From: Clostridium muellerianum
Lineage (GTDB): Bacteria > Bacillota > Clostridia > Clostridiales > Clostridiaceae
Direction: 5' to 3'
Length of the DNA stretch: 64,000 nt
NCBI RefSeq assembly: GCF_012926525.1
Contig: NZ_JABBNI010000066.1
Location: 1 to 64,000 of the forward strand
Shown: positions 17,457-25,822 of the stretch, piece by piece
Position numbering within the stretch: the first letter of the stretch is position 1
Layout: the number at the start of each line of letters is the position of its first letter
Notes under the pieces: generated by a model
Database searches by the model: none
What the model was told of the DNA's origin: nothing
The model's input: only the letters and a program-made list of their open reading frames with translations
Made by a program: the position numbers and the translations under genes

Positions 17457-18062
17457 ATGGAAAAGAGTTCTGAAAAAAATGAAATAATATCAGAATTAGT
17501 AGAGTTGGCTGCCAAACCAGTAGTAACAGCTAAAAATTATTGGCACGAAAGTATTTATAACACATTAAAGCAAAAAAAAGAAAATGTTAATAGTGAAAAA
17601 GAATATTCAATTTATCTACAATCAAGACTTATTTATTTTAGAAGTCTTTGGAATAATGAACTTGATATAATATATGCATGGGGAAAACAAGCAAAAATTC
17701 CTGGACCAGAAGAAATTAATAATGTTATTAATTATATAGAAGAACAATCTGAAACTTGTATAGAGAATGGCAAAATAATATTTAAAAATGGAAAAAATTT
17801 AGATAAAAATGATTTAGCATTCGTAGAAAGATATACTTCAATTTCTGAATTGACGCAAAGAATTTCTGCTTTAGAGGAAGATTATTTGTATTTTAAAATT
17901 AGGGATTACATAACTTTAAATGTATATCAATTCATATCTCATAATGAAGAAGTGGCAAAAGACTTATTAAAGGATAATACAAAAGAAACTGTTCAAAAAA
18001 TTGCTGATTTAGTTTCAAATTTTGGAGATGTATGTATGTACATAGATTTGGAGGATAAATAA
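17457..18062 (+). CDS. unrecognised protein co-transcribed with hisJ
   Basis: The 201-residue protein is acidic-basic mixed and mostly alpha-helical by composition, with no signal peptide or membrane segment. It has IYLQSRLIYFRSLWNNELDIIYAWGKQ and ERYTSISELTQRISALEEDYLYF, and no motif I can name. The RBS is purine-rich (GGGGGGGAA). The last base of its TAA overlaps the A of the next ATG, so translation is coupled to hisJ. It follows the his terminator by about 100 bases and could have its own promoter. A role linked to histidine metabolism is only an inference from position. Confidence 0.7.
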   Translation: MEKSSEKNEIISELVELAAKPVVTAKNYWHESIYNTLKQKKENVNSEKEYSIYLQSRLIYFRSLWNNELDIIYAWGKQAKIPGPEEINNVINYIEEQSETCIENGKIIFKNGKNLDKNDLAFVERYTSISELTQRISALEEDYLYFKIRDYITLNVYQFISHNEEVAKDLLKDNTKETVQKIADLVSNFGDVCMYIDLEDK

Positions 18063-18832
18063 TGTTTGATACTCATATACACACGAAATTTTCTTCCGAT
18101 TCAAAGATGAAAATAGAAGATGCTATAAAATGTGCAAAGAATAAAAATATATCAATGATAATAACTGAACACATGGATTTAAAGTTTCCTAAAGACGGAA
18201 TGTTTTGTTTTGATGTGGCAGAGTATTTTAAAGAGTACTATAAATATAGGGCAGATGATCTTTTACTTGGTGTTGAAATTGGAATGAAAGAAGATTGTGT
18301 AGAGGAAAGTGGGAAGGTTATAAAGAATAATCCTTTTGATTATATAATAGGATCTGTGCATTTAGTGAATAATTTAGATATTTATTATGAAGAATATTAT
18401 AAAGGAAAAAGTAAAAAGGAAGCTTATGAAAAATATTTTATATCTATGTTAGAAGCTATAAAGAACTATGATTTTATAGATAGTATGGGTCATATAGATT
18501 ATATTTCAAGGTATGCTAAATATGAAGATAAAGAAATATATTATGAGGAATATTCGGATATTATAGATGAAATATTGAAAGTTTTGATAAGAACAGATAA
18601 ATGTATTGAACTTAACACTAGAAGACTTAATAATGAAAATGCAGTTAAAAATATAATACCTATATACAAAAGGTTTAAAGAGTTAGGTGGAAATAATATA
18701 ACAATAGGATCAGATGCTCATAATATAGAGGCTATTGGAAGTAATTTCAATGTGGCAAAGGATATTGCGGAGCTGTGTAAGTTAAGAATAGTATATTTTA
18801 AAAATAGAAAACGAAAATACGACAAATATTAA
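18062..18832 (+). CDS. hisJ: histidinol-phosphatase, PHP type
   Basis: The 256-residue PHP-domain enzyme has FDTHIHTKFS (HxH), EHMD, GVEIG, GSVHLV and GSDAHN metal-binding motifs. This is the HisJ/HisK class that hydrolyses histidinol phosphate, the step missing from the his operon upstream because hisB has no phosphatase domain. It overlaps the preceding gene by one base and has a clear GGAGG seven bases upstream. A general PHP phosphoesterase role cannot be ruled out, but position strongly supports histidine synthesis. Confidence 0.85.
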   Translation: MFDTHIHTKFSSDSKMKIEDAIKCAKNKNISMIITEHMDLKFPKDGMFCFDVAEYFKEYYKYRADDLLLGVEIGMKEDCVEESGKVIKNNPFDYIIGSVHLVNNLDIYYEEYYKGKSKKEAYEKYFISMLEAIKNYDFIDSMGHIDYISRYAKYEDKEIYYEEYSDIIDEILKVLIRTDKCIELNTRRLNNENAVKNIIPIYKRFKELGGNNITIGSDAHNIEAIGSNFNVAKDIAELCKLRIVYFKNRKRKYDKY

Positions 18833-18863
18833 ATAAATACATTACTATATGGAGGAATGTAAT

Positions 18864-19361
18864 ATGGACTTTACAAATGATTTAGACAGAGCTATGGAAT
18901 GCTTACATAAAGGTGGAGCATTTTTAACTTGTAAAAGTGAGGATAAGTTAAATACTATGACTATAAGTTGGGGAAGTATTGGTTTCATGTGGAAGAAACC
19001 AGTATTCACAGTAATGATTAGAGAATCAAGGTATACTCGTGAACTTATAGAAAAGTCAGGGGAATTTACTGTAACAATTCCATTAAATGATGCTATGAAA
19101 GAAGCTTTAGCTATTTGTGGTTCAAAGTCAGGAAGAGATATAGATAAGTTTAAGCAGTGTAATTTGCAAACTGAAGAAGGCAAGAGTGTCTTTACTCCGA
19201 CTATAAAATGTGTTGGAATGCAGTATGAATGCAAAGTGTTATATAAAAACTGTATAAACCCAGACTTAATGGATAAGAATACAGATAAGGAAATTTATAA
19301 TGGAGAAAATTATCATACTATATACTATGGAGAAATTCTAAAGTGTTATAAAAGTGAATAG
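18864..19361 (+). CDS. flavin reductase-like FMN-binding protein
   Basis: The 165-residue protein has the split-barrel flavin reductase fold: GGAFLTCKSEDKLNTMTISWGSIGFMWKKP and VMIRESRYTRELIEKSGEFTVTIPL are typical, followed by CGSKSGRDIDKF. Such proteins bind FMN and reduce or use it, often as redox partners. The ATG at 18864 is preceded by ATGGAGGAATG with proper spacing; the ATG at 18849 is rejected. Followed by a terminator, so it is a single gene. Confidence 0.9.
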   Translation: MDFTNDLDRAMECLHKGGAFLTCKSEDKLNTMTISWGSIGFMWKKPVFTVMIRESRYTRELIEKSGEFTVTIPLNDAMKEALAICGSKSGRDIDKFKQCNLQTEEGKSVFTPTIKCVGMQYECKVLYKNCINPDLMDKNTDKEIYNGENYHTIYYGEILKCYKSE

Positions 19362-19370
19362 TAATTAGAG

Positions 19371-19410
19371 AAAATATCAAGAGCTAAAAAGTTCTTGATA
19401 TTTTATTTAA
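19371..19410 (+). terminator. terminator of the flavin reductase gene
   Basis: AAAATATCAAGAGC (19371-19384) pairs with GTTCTTGATATTTT (19391-19404), one G-U, with loop TAAAAA and a following T-run. Confidence 0.85.
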
Positions 19411-19478
19411 TTATCATTTATTTTTTTAAACTTGTTAAAAATAAGTAATAATATTATTATTTATTTAGGAGTGATGTT

Positions 19479-20273
19479 ATGGGGATTATAAGTAAAATAT
19501 CTAAAATAAGCAATATTGTGGTAAGTTCAACTAAAGAGAAAGTTAAGTGTAAATATCTAGAAAGAAATATTAAAAGTTTAAATAATAGAATTAAAGATAC
19601 AGATGACAAAAAAGCAGCTCATTTAATAATAGAAAAAGAAAATATGCAGAAAAAAATAGAAGAAGAGAAAATAAATGAAAGTGAAAGAAGAAAAAAGATT
19701 ACTGTAGAGTTGAAAAAACAAGTTGAAGTTTCAAATAGAGAAAGAAAAGAAGAAGTTAAACATTTAAATACTGTTCAAAAGGTAAAAAAAGAATTTGAAG
19801 AACTTCCTATAGCTACTGCAGTAGATGATTTAGTTTCAGGAATATCTGATATTGAAAAGGCACAAGAATTAGTGAAAAAGAGTCCAGAGAATATTTATGT
19901 TTGGCTCAACCTAGCAGAAACTATAAAATTTCATAAAAAAGCTTTTTTGATTATAAATGGAATAAAAGCACCTTGGGATATGATTGGAAGTACTATTGAC
20001 CTTACTATGGAATTTGTAGGAGGAGCAATAGAAGATAATGTAGATAAAAATAAATGGACTTATGAAAGGGCAATTAATCAAGCTATAAAACTAGGGGCCA
20101 CAAGAAAACAGATAAGAGAGTTTGCAGAAAATTATAAAAAAAATATAGTTATTTCAGGTGTGAAAGGCACATCACATATGATTTTGAAACAAGGGAAGAA
20201 GCTTACTAAAACTAGTGAGAGAATAATAGATTTTGCAGCGGATAAATTTATATTAAAAAACAATAAGAAATAG
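19479..20273 (+). CDS. coiled-coil protein of unknown function
   Basis: The 264-residue protein has a Lys/Glu-rich, heptad-like region from about residue 25 to 110 that predicts a long coiled coil, then a more hydrophobic helical second half (ENIYVWLNLAETIKFHKKAFLIINGIKAPWDMIGSTID) ending in basic residues. No enzyme motif is visible. RBS TAGGAGTGA. It lies 15 bases before rarA with no terminator between, so the two are probably co-transcribed, though a functional link is unknown. Confidence 0.6.
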   Translation: MGIISKISKISNIVVSSTKEKVKCKYLERNIKSLNNRIKDTDDKKAAHLIIEKENMQKKIEEEKINESERRKKITVELKKQVEVSNRERKEEVKHLNTVQKVKKEFEELPIATAVDDLVSGISDIEKAQELVKKSPENIYVWLNLAETIKFHKKAFLIINGIKAPWDMIGSTIDLTMEFVGGAIEDNVDKNKWTYERAINQAIKLGATRKQIREFAENYKKNIVISGVKGTSHMILKQGKKLTKTSERIIDFAADKFILKNNKK

Positions 20274-20288
20274 AGGAGAGACACATAT

Positions 20289-21548
20289 ATGAATCCTTTA
20301 GCCAATAAAATAAGACCTAAAAATTTAGATGAAGTAATAGGGCAGAAGCATTTACTAGGAGAAGGAAAAATACTTCAGGATATGATAAGTTCAGGTCATC
20401 TAATGAACATGATTTTTTATGGACCTCCAGGTACAGGAAAAACTACTGTAGCTAATATAATAGCTTCTGCTACAGGAAAAAAGTTTTATAAATTAAATGC
20501 TACTACAGATTCTTTAAAAGATATAAAGGATATTATAAAAGACCTAAATACTATAATGGGATACAATGGTGTAATTCTCTATATAGATGAAATTCATCAT
20601 TTTACAAAAAGAATTCAACAGAGTTTGCTAGAATTTATTGAAAATGGACAAATAACGTTAATAGGTAGTACTACAGAAAATCCATATTTTTATATATTTA
20701 AAGCTATTTTAAGTAGATCCATAGTGCTGGAATTTAAAAAACTTACTAAGGAAGATATAGTAGAAGGTATAAAAAGAGCATTAGAACTTGTTAAAGATGA
20801 TTTCCCAGGAAAATCTATAAGTTATGATGAATCGGCATTGGATTATATGGGAGAACTATGTGAAGGAGATATGAGAAGAGCTTTAAATATATTGGAGTTA
20901 ATAGTATATTCAAGTTCTATAAAAGAAGATAAAATATGTATTTCTTTAGATTCTATAGAAAGGTTTTCACAAAAGAAAATATTAAATTATGATAGAGATG
21001 GAGATAGTCATTATGATATTTTAAGTGCATTTCAAAAGTCTATAAGAGGCAGTGATGCAAATGCGGCAATATTGTATCTAGGAATGCTTATAAAAGCAGG
21101 AGATTTAACATCAATATGTAGGAGACTTTTAGTTATTGCTTCGGAAGACATAGGGCTTGCTTATCCACAAGCTATATCTATAGTGAAATCTTGTACTGAT
21201 GCAGCATTACAATTAGGGTTTCCAGAAGGAAGAATACCGCTTGCTGAAGCGGTTATACTTTTGGCAACAGCGCCTAAATCTAATTCTGCTATTTTAGCTA
21301 TTGACGCAGCGCTTAAAGATTTGGATACGTTAGATGTTGGAGAAATACCTTTATATCTTAAAGATGGCCATTATGAAGGGGCAAAAGCTTTGGGAAGAAT
21401 GCAAGATTATAAATATCCTCATAATTATAAAAATAGTTATGTAAAGCAGCAGTACCTTCCTGATAAGGTAAAAACAAAACAATATTATAACTTTGGAAAC
21501 AATAAAATGGAGCAAATAAGTAAAGCATATTGGGATAAAATAAAGTAA
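20289..21548 (+). CDS. rarA: replication-associated recombination protein A
   Basis: The 419-residue AAA+ ATPase (MgsA/WRNIP1/clamp-loader family) acts at stalled replication forks. Walker A is GPPGTGKTT (residues 45-53), Walker B is LYIDEIHHF, sensor-1 region IGSTTENPYF and arginine finger LSRS are present. The C-terminal tetramerisation part includes LAEAVILLATAPKSN and YKYPHNY. RBS GAGGAGAG. Normal length. Confidence 0.95.
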   Translation: MNPLANKIRPKNLDEVIGQKHLLGEGKILQDMISSGHLMNMIFYGPPGTGKTTVANIIASATGKKFYKLNATTDSLKDIKDIIKDLNTIMGYNGVILYIDEIHHFTKRIQQSLLEFIENGQITLIGSTTENPYFYIFKAILSRSIVLEFKKLTKEDIVEGIKRALELVKDDFPGKSISYDESALDYMGELCEGDMRRALNILELIVYSSSIKEDKICISLDSIERFSQKKILNYDRDGDSHYDILSAFQKSIRGSDANAAILYLGMLIKAGDLTSICRRLLVIASEDIGLAYPQAISIVKSCTDAALQLGFPEGRIPLAEAVILLATAPKSNSAILAIDAALKDLDTLDVGEIPLYLKDGHYEGAKALGRMQDYKYPHNYKNSYVKQQYLPDKVKTKQYYNFGNNKMEQISKAYWDKIK

Positions 21549-21557
21549 AGTTTATTG

Positions 21558-21586
21558 TTGACAAGTTCACTCTGATTTGATATTAT
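21558..21586 (+). promoter_or_regulatory. promoter of the Rrf2-nifS-nifU operon
   Basis: TTGACA (21558-21563) and TATTAT (21581-21586) are separated by 17 bases, a strong consensus promoter. The AT-rich AAACCATAGTAAAATACTC just downstream is where the Rrf2 product might bind to control its own operon. Confidence 0.6.
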
Positions 21587-21627
21587 TAAACCATAGTAAA
21601 ATACTCAACATTAAAGGAAGTGGTTAA

Positions 21628-22083
21628 GTGAAGCTATCAACTAAGGGACAATATGGAGTAAAAGCTATGGTTGATCTGGCTATTCACTATGGTGAAGGAC
21701 CATCATCCATAAAAAATATAGCAGAAAGACAAAATATTTCGGAATACTATTTAGAGCAATTATTTTCACCTCTTAGAAAAGCTAATTTGATAAAAAGCAT
21801 AAGAGGAGCTCAAGGCGGTTACGTACTTGAAAGAGAGCCAAAGGATATAACTGTGTTTGAAATAATGGAAGTGTTAGAAGGACCAGTAGAAATATCTAAA
21901 TGCATAGATGAAAATAATGACAATTCTTGCGGTAACATGGATTGTTGTGCTACTAGACTTTTATGGTCAAGAATAAAAGAAAGTATAGATGGAGTTATGA
22001 AATCTACTACTCTTGAAGATATGGTAGAAGATTATAAAAAAATGAAAAGTACTAAGATGAAAGGGGATAATATTAATGAATAA
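21628..22083 (+). CDS. Rrf2/IscR-type regulator of the Fe-S operon
   Basis: The 151-residue winged-helix protein begins MKLSTKGQYGVKAMVDLA and has GAQGGYVLERE wing motif. C92, C101 and C106/C107 sit in the loop where IscR binds a 2Fe-2S cluster (C92, C98, C104), so cluster sensing is likely. It starts with GTG after AAAGGAAG and overlaps nifS by eight bases. It likely regulates the operon it leads, as IscR does. Confidence 0.9.
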   Translation: MKLSTKGQYGVKAMVDLAIHYGEGPSSIKNIAERQNISEYYLEQLFSPLRKANLIKSIRGAQGGYVLEREPKDITVFEIMEVLEGPVEISKCIDENNDNSCGNMDCCATRLLWSRIKESIDGVMKSTTLEDMVEDYKKMKSTKMKGDNINE

Positions 22084-23278
22084 AAATGTTTATATGGATT
22101 ATTCAGCTACTACTTATACAAAGCCAGAGGTATTAAAGGAGATGCTTCCATATTTCACAGAATACTTCGGAAATCCATCATCATTATATTCAATGTCAGA
22201 TGCTCCTAGAAAAGCTATAGATAAAGCAAGAGAAAGAGTAGCAAAGGCACTAAATGCTTCTAAAGATGAAATATTCTTTACTGCAGGAGGTTCTGAAAGT
22301 GACAACTGGATATTAAAAGGTATAGCTTTCGCAAATAAAAATAAAGGAAACCATATAATAACTACAAAGATAGAACATCATGCTATATTACATACATGCA
22401 AATTTTTAGAGAAGAATGGTTTTGATGTAACTTATTTACCAGTAGATGAGTATGGACTTATAAGCATAGAAGATTTGAAGAAAGCAATTACTGATAAAAC
22501 TATACTTGTTTCAGTAATGTTTGCTAACAATGAAGTGGGTTCAATTCAACCTATAGAAAAAATAGGAAAAGTATGTAAAGAACATAACATTTATTTTCAC
22601 ACCGATTCAGTGCAAGCCGTAGGACATGTGAAGATAGATGTTCAGGCTATGAATATAACTGCATTGTCTTTAGCTGGACATAAATTCTATGGACCTAAGG
22701 GTGCTGGTGCATTATATTTGAAAAAAGGAACTAAAATAGAGAATTTAATCCATGGTGGTGGACAGGAAAAAGGAAAGAGAGCTACAACTGAAAATGTACC
22801 AGGTATAGTAGGACTTGGTAAAGCAATAGAACTTGCTGTAGAAGAATTAGAACCAGAATCTAAGAGATTAACTAAACTTAGAGATAAGCTTTTAAATGGT
22901 CTTGTAGAAAAAGTTCCTTATGTTAAGGTAAATGGACCAATAGGCGAAAAAAGAATGCCTGGAAATGTTAATGTAAGTTTTATTGGTATAGAAGGAGAAA
23001 CTTTATTATTAGATTTGGATGATGCAGGTATATTTGCTTCTACAGGAAGTGCTTGTGCATCAGGATCATTAGATCCATCCCACGTACTTTTAGCATTAGG
23101 GTTAAAACATGAAGTAGCGCATGGATCTTTAAGATTAAGTTTAGGAGCGGGAACTACTGAAGAACAAGTAGATTATGCTTTAGAAGTAATACCTAAAGTA
23201 GTTGAAAGAAGAAGAGAAATGTCACCACTTTGGGAAGACTTTATTAAAAAAGAAAATGCAAAAAAGGAAGGTAGATAG
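22076..23278 (+). CDS. nifS: cysteine desulfurase (NifS type)
   Basis: The 400-residue PLP enzyme takes sulfur from cysteine for Fe-S assembly. PLP lysine K203 is in LAGHKFYGPKG, and the catalytic Cys327 in STGSACASGSLD. It could be called iscS; the partner is a NifU/IscU-type scaffold encoded two bases downstream, and there is no hscA/fdx, which fits the short clostridial isc-like operon. Confidence 0.95.
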   Translation: MNKNVYMDYSATTYTKPEVLKEMLPYFTEYFGNPSSLYSMSDAPRKAIDKARERVAKALNASKDEIFFTAGGSESDNWILKGIAFANKNKGNHIITTKIEHHAILHTCKFLEKNGFDVTYLPVDEYGLISIEDLKKAITDKTILVSVMFANNEVGSIQPIEKIGKVCKEHNIYFHTDSVQAVGHVKIDVQAMNITALSLAGHKFYGPKGAGALYLKKGTKIENLIHGGGQEKGKRATTENVPGIVGLGKAIELAVEELEPESKRLTKLRDKLLNGLVEKVPYVKVNGPIGEKRMPGNVNVSFIGIEGETLLLDLDDAGIFASTGSACASGSLDPSHVLLALGLKHEVAHGSLRLSLGAGTTEEQVDYALEVIPKVVERRREMSPLWEDFIKKENAKKEGR

Positions 23279-23280
23279 AT

Positions 23281-23712
23281 ATGATGTACAGTGAAACAGT
23301 TATGGATCACTTTAGAAATCCTAGAAACGTTGGAGAAATTCCAGATGCTAATGGTATTGGAGAAGTAGGAAACCCACAATGTGGAGATATAATGAAGATA
23401 TACATTAAAGTTCAAGATGATATAATTAAAGATGTAAAATTTAAAACTTTTGGATGTGGTTCAGCTATAGCATCTTCAAGTATGGCCACAGAACTTATAA
23501 AAGGAAAAAAGATCGATGAAGCATGGGAATTAACTAATAAAGCAGTGGCAGAGGCTTTAGATGGACTTCCACCAGTAAAGATGCATTGCTCAGTTCTTGC
23601 AGAAGAAGCTATTCATAAGGCTATAAATAATTATAGAGAATCTCAAGGATTAGAACCTTGGGCAACAAAAAATCATTCAGAAACTATTCATGAGCATGTA
23701 CATGGAAACTAA
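23281..23712 (+). CDS. nifU: Fe-S cluster scaffold (NifU N-domain/IscU type)
   Basis: The 143-residue scaffold has the three ligand Cys C34 (GNPQCGD, with D36), C59 (GCGSAIASSSM) and C103 (MHCSVLAEEA). Only the IscU-like domain is present; the NFU domain of full NifU is absent. It receives sulfur from the preceding nifS product. A strong terminator follows. Confidence 0.94.
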   Translation: MMYSETVMDHFRNPRNVGEIPDANGIGEVGNPQCGDIMKIYIKVQDDIIKDVKFKTFGCGSAIASSSMATELIKGKKIDEAWELTNKAVAEALDGLPPVKMHCSVLAEEAIHKAINNYRESQGLEPWATKNHSETIHEHVHGN

Positions 23713-23822
23713 AAAAGCTTCATAGCATAAATCTTTTCTTAACATTTGATGTTGAAATTTACAAACGAATGTTAAATAGCTAAGTTATTATATCAATAAT
23801 AGTGAAATATAATTTCTAGACG

Positions 23823-23860
23823 AAATATAACCTCATTTTGAGGTTATATTTTTTTTTTTA
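23823..23860 (+). terminator. terminator of the Fe-S operon
   Basis: AAATATAACCTCA (23823-23835) pairs with TGAGGTTATATTT (23839-23851) with loop TTT, followed by a run of T. Confidence 0.93.
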
Positions 23861-23929
23861 CTGGAGAAAATATGCTGTAGAAGGATTATTTTGAGTTTAT
23901 GTGTTAACTATAACAAGGGTGGTGTAGAC

Positions 23930-24454
23930 TTGTATAGATCAAAAGATTTTAGTCTTATGGATGTTATAAATGTGAATGGTAAAAGGTTAGGATTTATAAA
24001 TGATTTACTTGTAGATTTTAATATTAAAAAAATAACAGGATTTAGTATTGCCACCTATGGTTTCTTAAAAAAAAATTTAAATGTAGGTATAGGTGATGTA
24101 GTTAGTTTTAATTCTGTAATGGTTATTACAGCAACAACTGAAGAAAGCTTTTTAGAATTTAAAAATATTAAAAATATGGATGTAAGAGATGAAAAAGGTA
24201 ATATATTAGGCATGGTAGAAGATATAATATTTGATAAAATATCCTTTAAAATAAATGCACTAGTAGTATCAATGGGCTTTTTAAGTAATTTTTTAACTGG
24301 TAAAAAGATAATACTAATTAAGGATATTCTAATAGGAGAAGAGAGCCTGTTATATAATGGAAGAAATCCAAATTTAAATTTTTGCAGCTTACCACATAAA
24401 TTATTTATGGAAGATGATTTAAATGAAAAAGATGAAACTGAAAAGAATATATAA
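23930..24454 (+). CDS. PRC-barrel domain protein
   Basis: The 174-residue protein holds two PRC-barrel repeats (MDVINVNGKRLGFINDLLVDFNIKKITGF and MDVRDEKGNILGMVEDIIFDKISFKINALVV), each with the Gly-(Phe/Met)-Ile/Val-x-Asp turn. PRC barrels bind RNA-processing, photosystem or division proteins; the role here is unknown. TTG at 23930 follows AAGGGTGG; a TTG at 23891 lacks an RBS. Its end overlaps the next gene by 32 bases, so they are translated from one message. Confidence 0.75.
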   Translation: MYRSKDFSLMDVINVNGKRLGFINDLLVDFNIKKITGFSIATYGFLKKNLNVGIGDVVSFNSVMVITATTEESFLEFKNIKNMDVRDEKGNILGMVEDIIFDKISFKINALVVSMGFLSNFLTGKKIILIKDILIGEESLLYNGRNPNLNFCSLPHKLFMEDDLNEKDETEKNI

Positions 24455-25451
24455 ATACATAATAGCCTTTATTGTCACATTTTTTATAATATTTTTATGC
24501 TTAAGAAGTGCTGCTATTAGGGAGGTAGCGTACTTATTATTTATTTCTTTTACTATTGCGTATACATTAAGACCTATACAAAGATACATGGAACAGAATG
24601 GAATAAAGAAAAGATTTGCAGCTATATGTCTCATATGTATGTTAATAATAATAGTAATGACAATTTTTTTATTAATCATACCTTCTGCTTTTAAAGAAAG
24701 TTTAAATATAAATAATACAATAAATAATATACAAAAAATTATAGATAATTTTTATTTAAAGTTAAAACCTATAAGTAGTAATAAAACTATTTATACAATA
24801 ATAAATAATTTTTCTGCAAAGATAAATTATCAATTTATTAGCTTATTTTCAAAGATGTTTGACTCAGCTCTAAATATAGGACAGAATATAGTATCCATTG
24901 CAGTTATACCTATAATATCCTATTACTTTTTGTCAGATGGTGATAATATAGCAAATAAGATATTGAATTTCTTTCCTATTAAAAGCAAGAATATGATAAA
25001 AAAGGTAGGTAAGGATATAGATAAGATATTAGGTAGATACATAGTTAGTCAGTTACTTTTATGTGTATTTATAGGAGCTATAACATTTGTAATTTTAGTG
25101 TTCTTTCATATAGATTTTCCTATAATTTTATCTATATTAAATGCATTTTTTAATATAATACCTTATTTTGGTCCAGTTTTTGGGGCTATACCTGCAGTTT
25201 TTATGGCATTTATAAAGTCTCCAGAAAAAGCCATATGGGTACTAATATGGTTATATCTGTTGCAACAAATAGAAGGCAATATACTATCACCTAAGATTAC
25301 AGGAGATAGTGTAAATATGCACCCTCTTGTAGTTATAATATTACTTATTATAGGTGGAAAAGCAGCAGGATTTTTAGGTATGATATTAGCTATTCCAGTT
25401 GGAGTTATAATAAAGATAATATATGAAGATTTAAATTATTACTTATTTTAA
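24423..25451 (+). CDS. AI-2E family transporter (YdbI/PerM-like)
   Basis: The 342-residue membrane protein has about seven helices, with the family signatures IGAITFVILVFFHIDFPIILSILNAFFNIIPYFGPVFGAIPAV and the C-terminal LSPKITGDSVNMHPLVVIILLIIGGKAAGFLGMILAIPV. Members are permeases with varied substrates, including sodium-proton exchange and quorum signals; substrate unknown. The start (24423 or 24432) lies inside the upstream gene. Confidence 0.88.
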   Translation: MKKMKLKRIYKYIIAFIVTFFIIFLCLRSAAIREVAYLLFISFTIAYTLRPIQRYMEQNGIKKRFAAICLICMLIIIVMTIFLLIIPSAFKESLNINNTINNIQKIIDNFYLKLKPISSNKTIYTIINNFSAKINYQFISLFSKMFDSALNIGQNIVSIAVIPIISYYFLSDGDNIANKILNFFPIKSKNMIKKVGKDIDKILGRYIVSQLLLCVFIGAITFVILVFFHIDFPIILSILNAFFNIIPYFGPVFGAIPAVFMAFIKSPEKAIWVLIWLYLLQQIEGNILSPKITGDSVNMHPLVVIILLIIGGKAAGFLGMILAIPVGVIIKIIYEDLNYYLF

Positions 25452-25540
25452 AACGAGTAAAGTTTTAGGGTTTTTAAACTGACACTGTTGACATATGTGC
25501 TATTTTTAATTATAATTTGTATCATAATTACATATGGAGG

Positions 25541-25790
25541 CAATGATTGGAAGGAGTATTTATATTTTTACATAAAGAGAAGAAGTGGTAGGTGCAAACT
25601 TCATGTAGGGTATATTGAAGCAGTCCAGGAGTCATAGGCTTTAAAGAGACACAGCTTTATTTAGAGAATTACTTAAGTATTCTGATTTTTAATTTTTGTG
25701 CATTTAAGAATTAAAATTTTTAAGCTGTGTAATTAGGGTGGTACCACGGAAACAACTTTCGTCCCTTCTGGGATGAGAGTTTTTTTGTTA
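25541..25790 (+). ncRNA. alanine T-box leader of alaS
   Basis: The conserved T-box AGGGTGGTACCACGG lies at 25735-25749, followed by a terminator hairpin (ACTTTCGTCCC with GGGATGAGAGT) and T-run ending near 25790. In stem I, GCA at 25594-25596 (in GGTAGGTGCAAACTTC) is the likely specifier, an alanine codon, which agrees with the gene downstream. Uncharged tRNA-Ala would pair here and block the terminator to raise alaS expression. Confidence 0.9.
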
Positions 25791-25822
25791 CAGAATATTA
25801 CATAAATAAGGAGAGATAATTT

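Noticed and set aside
18845-19234. 129-codon minus-strand frame
   Set aside because: Shadow of the flavin reductase gene; no RBS or recognisable motif.
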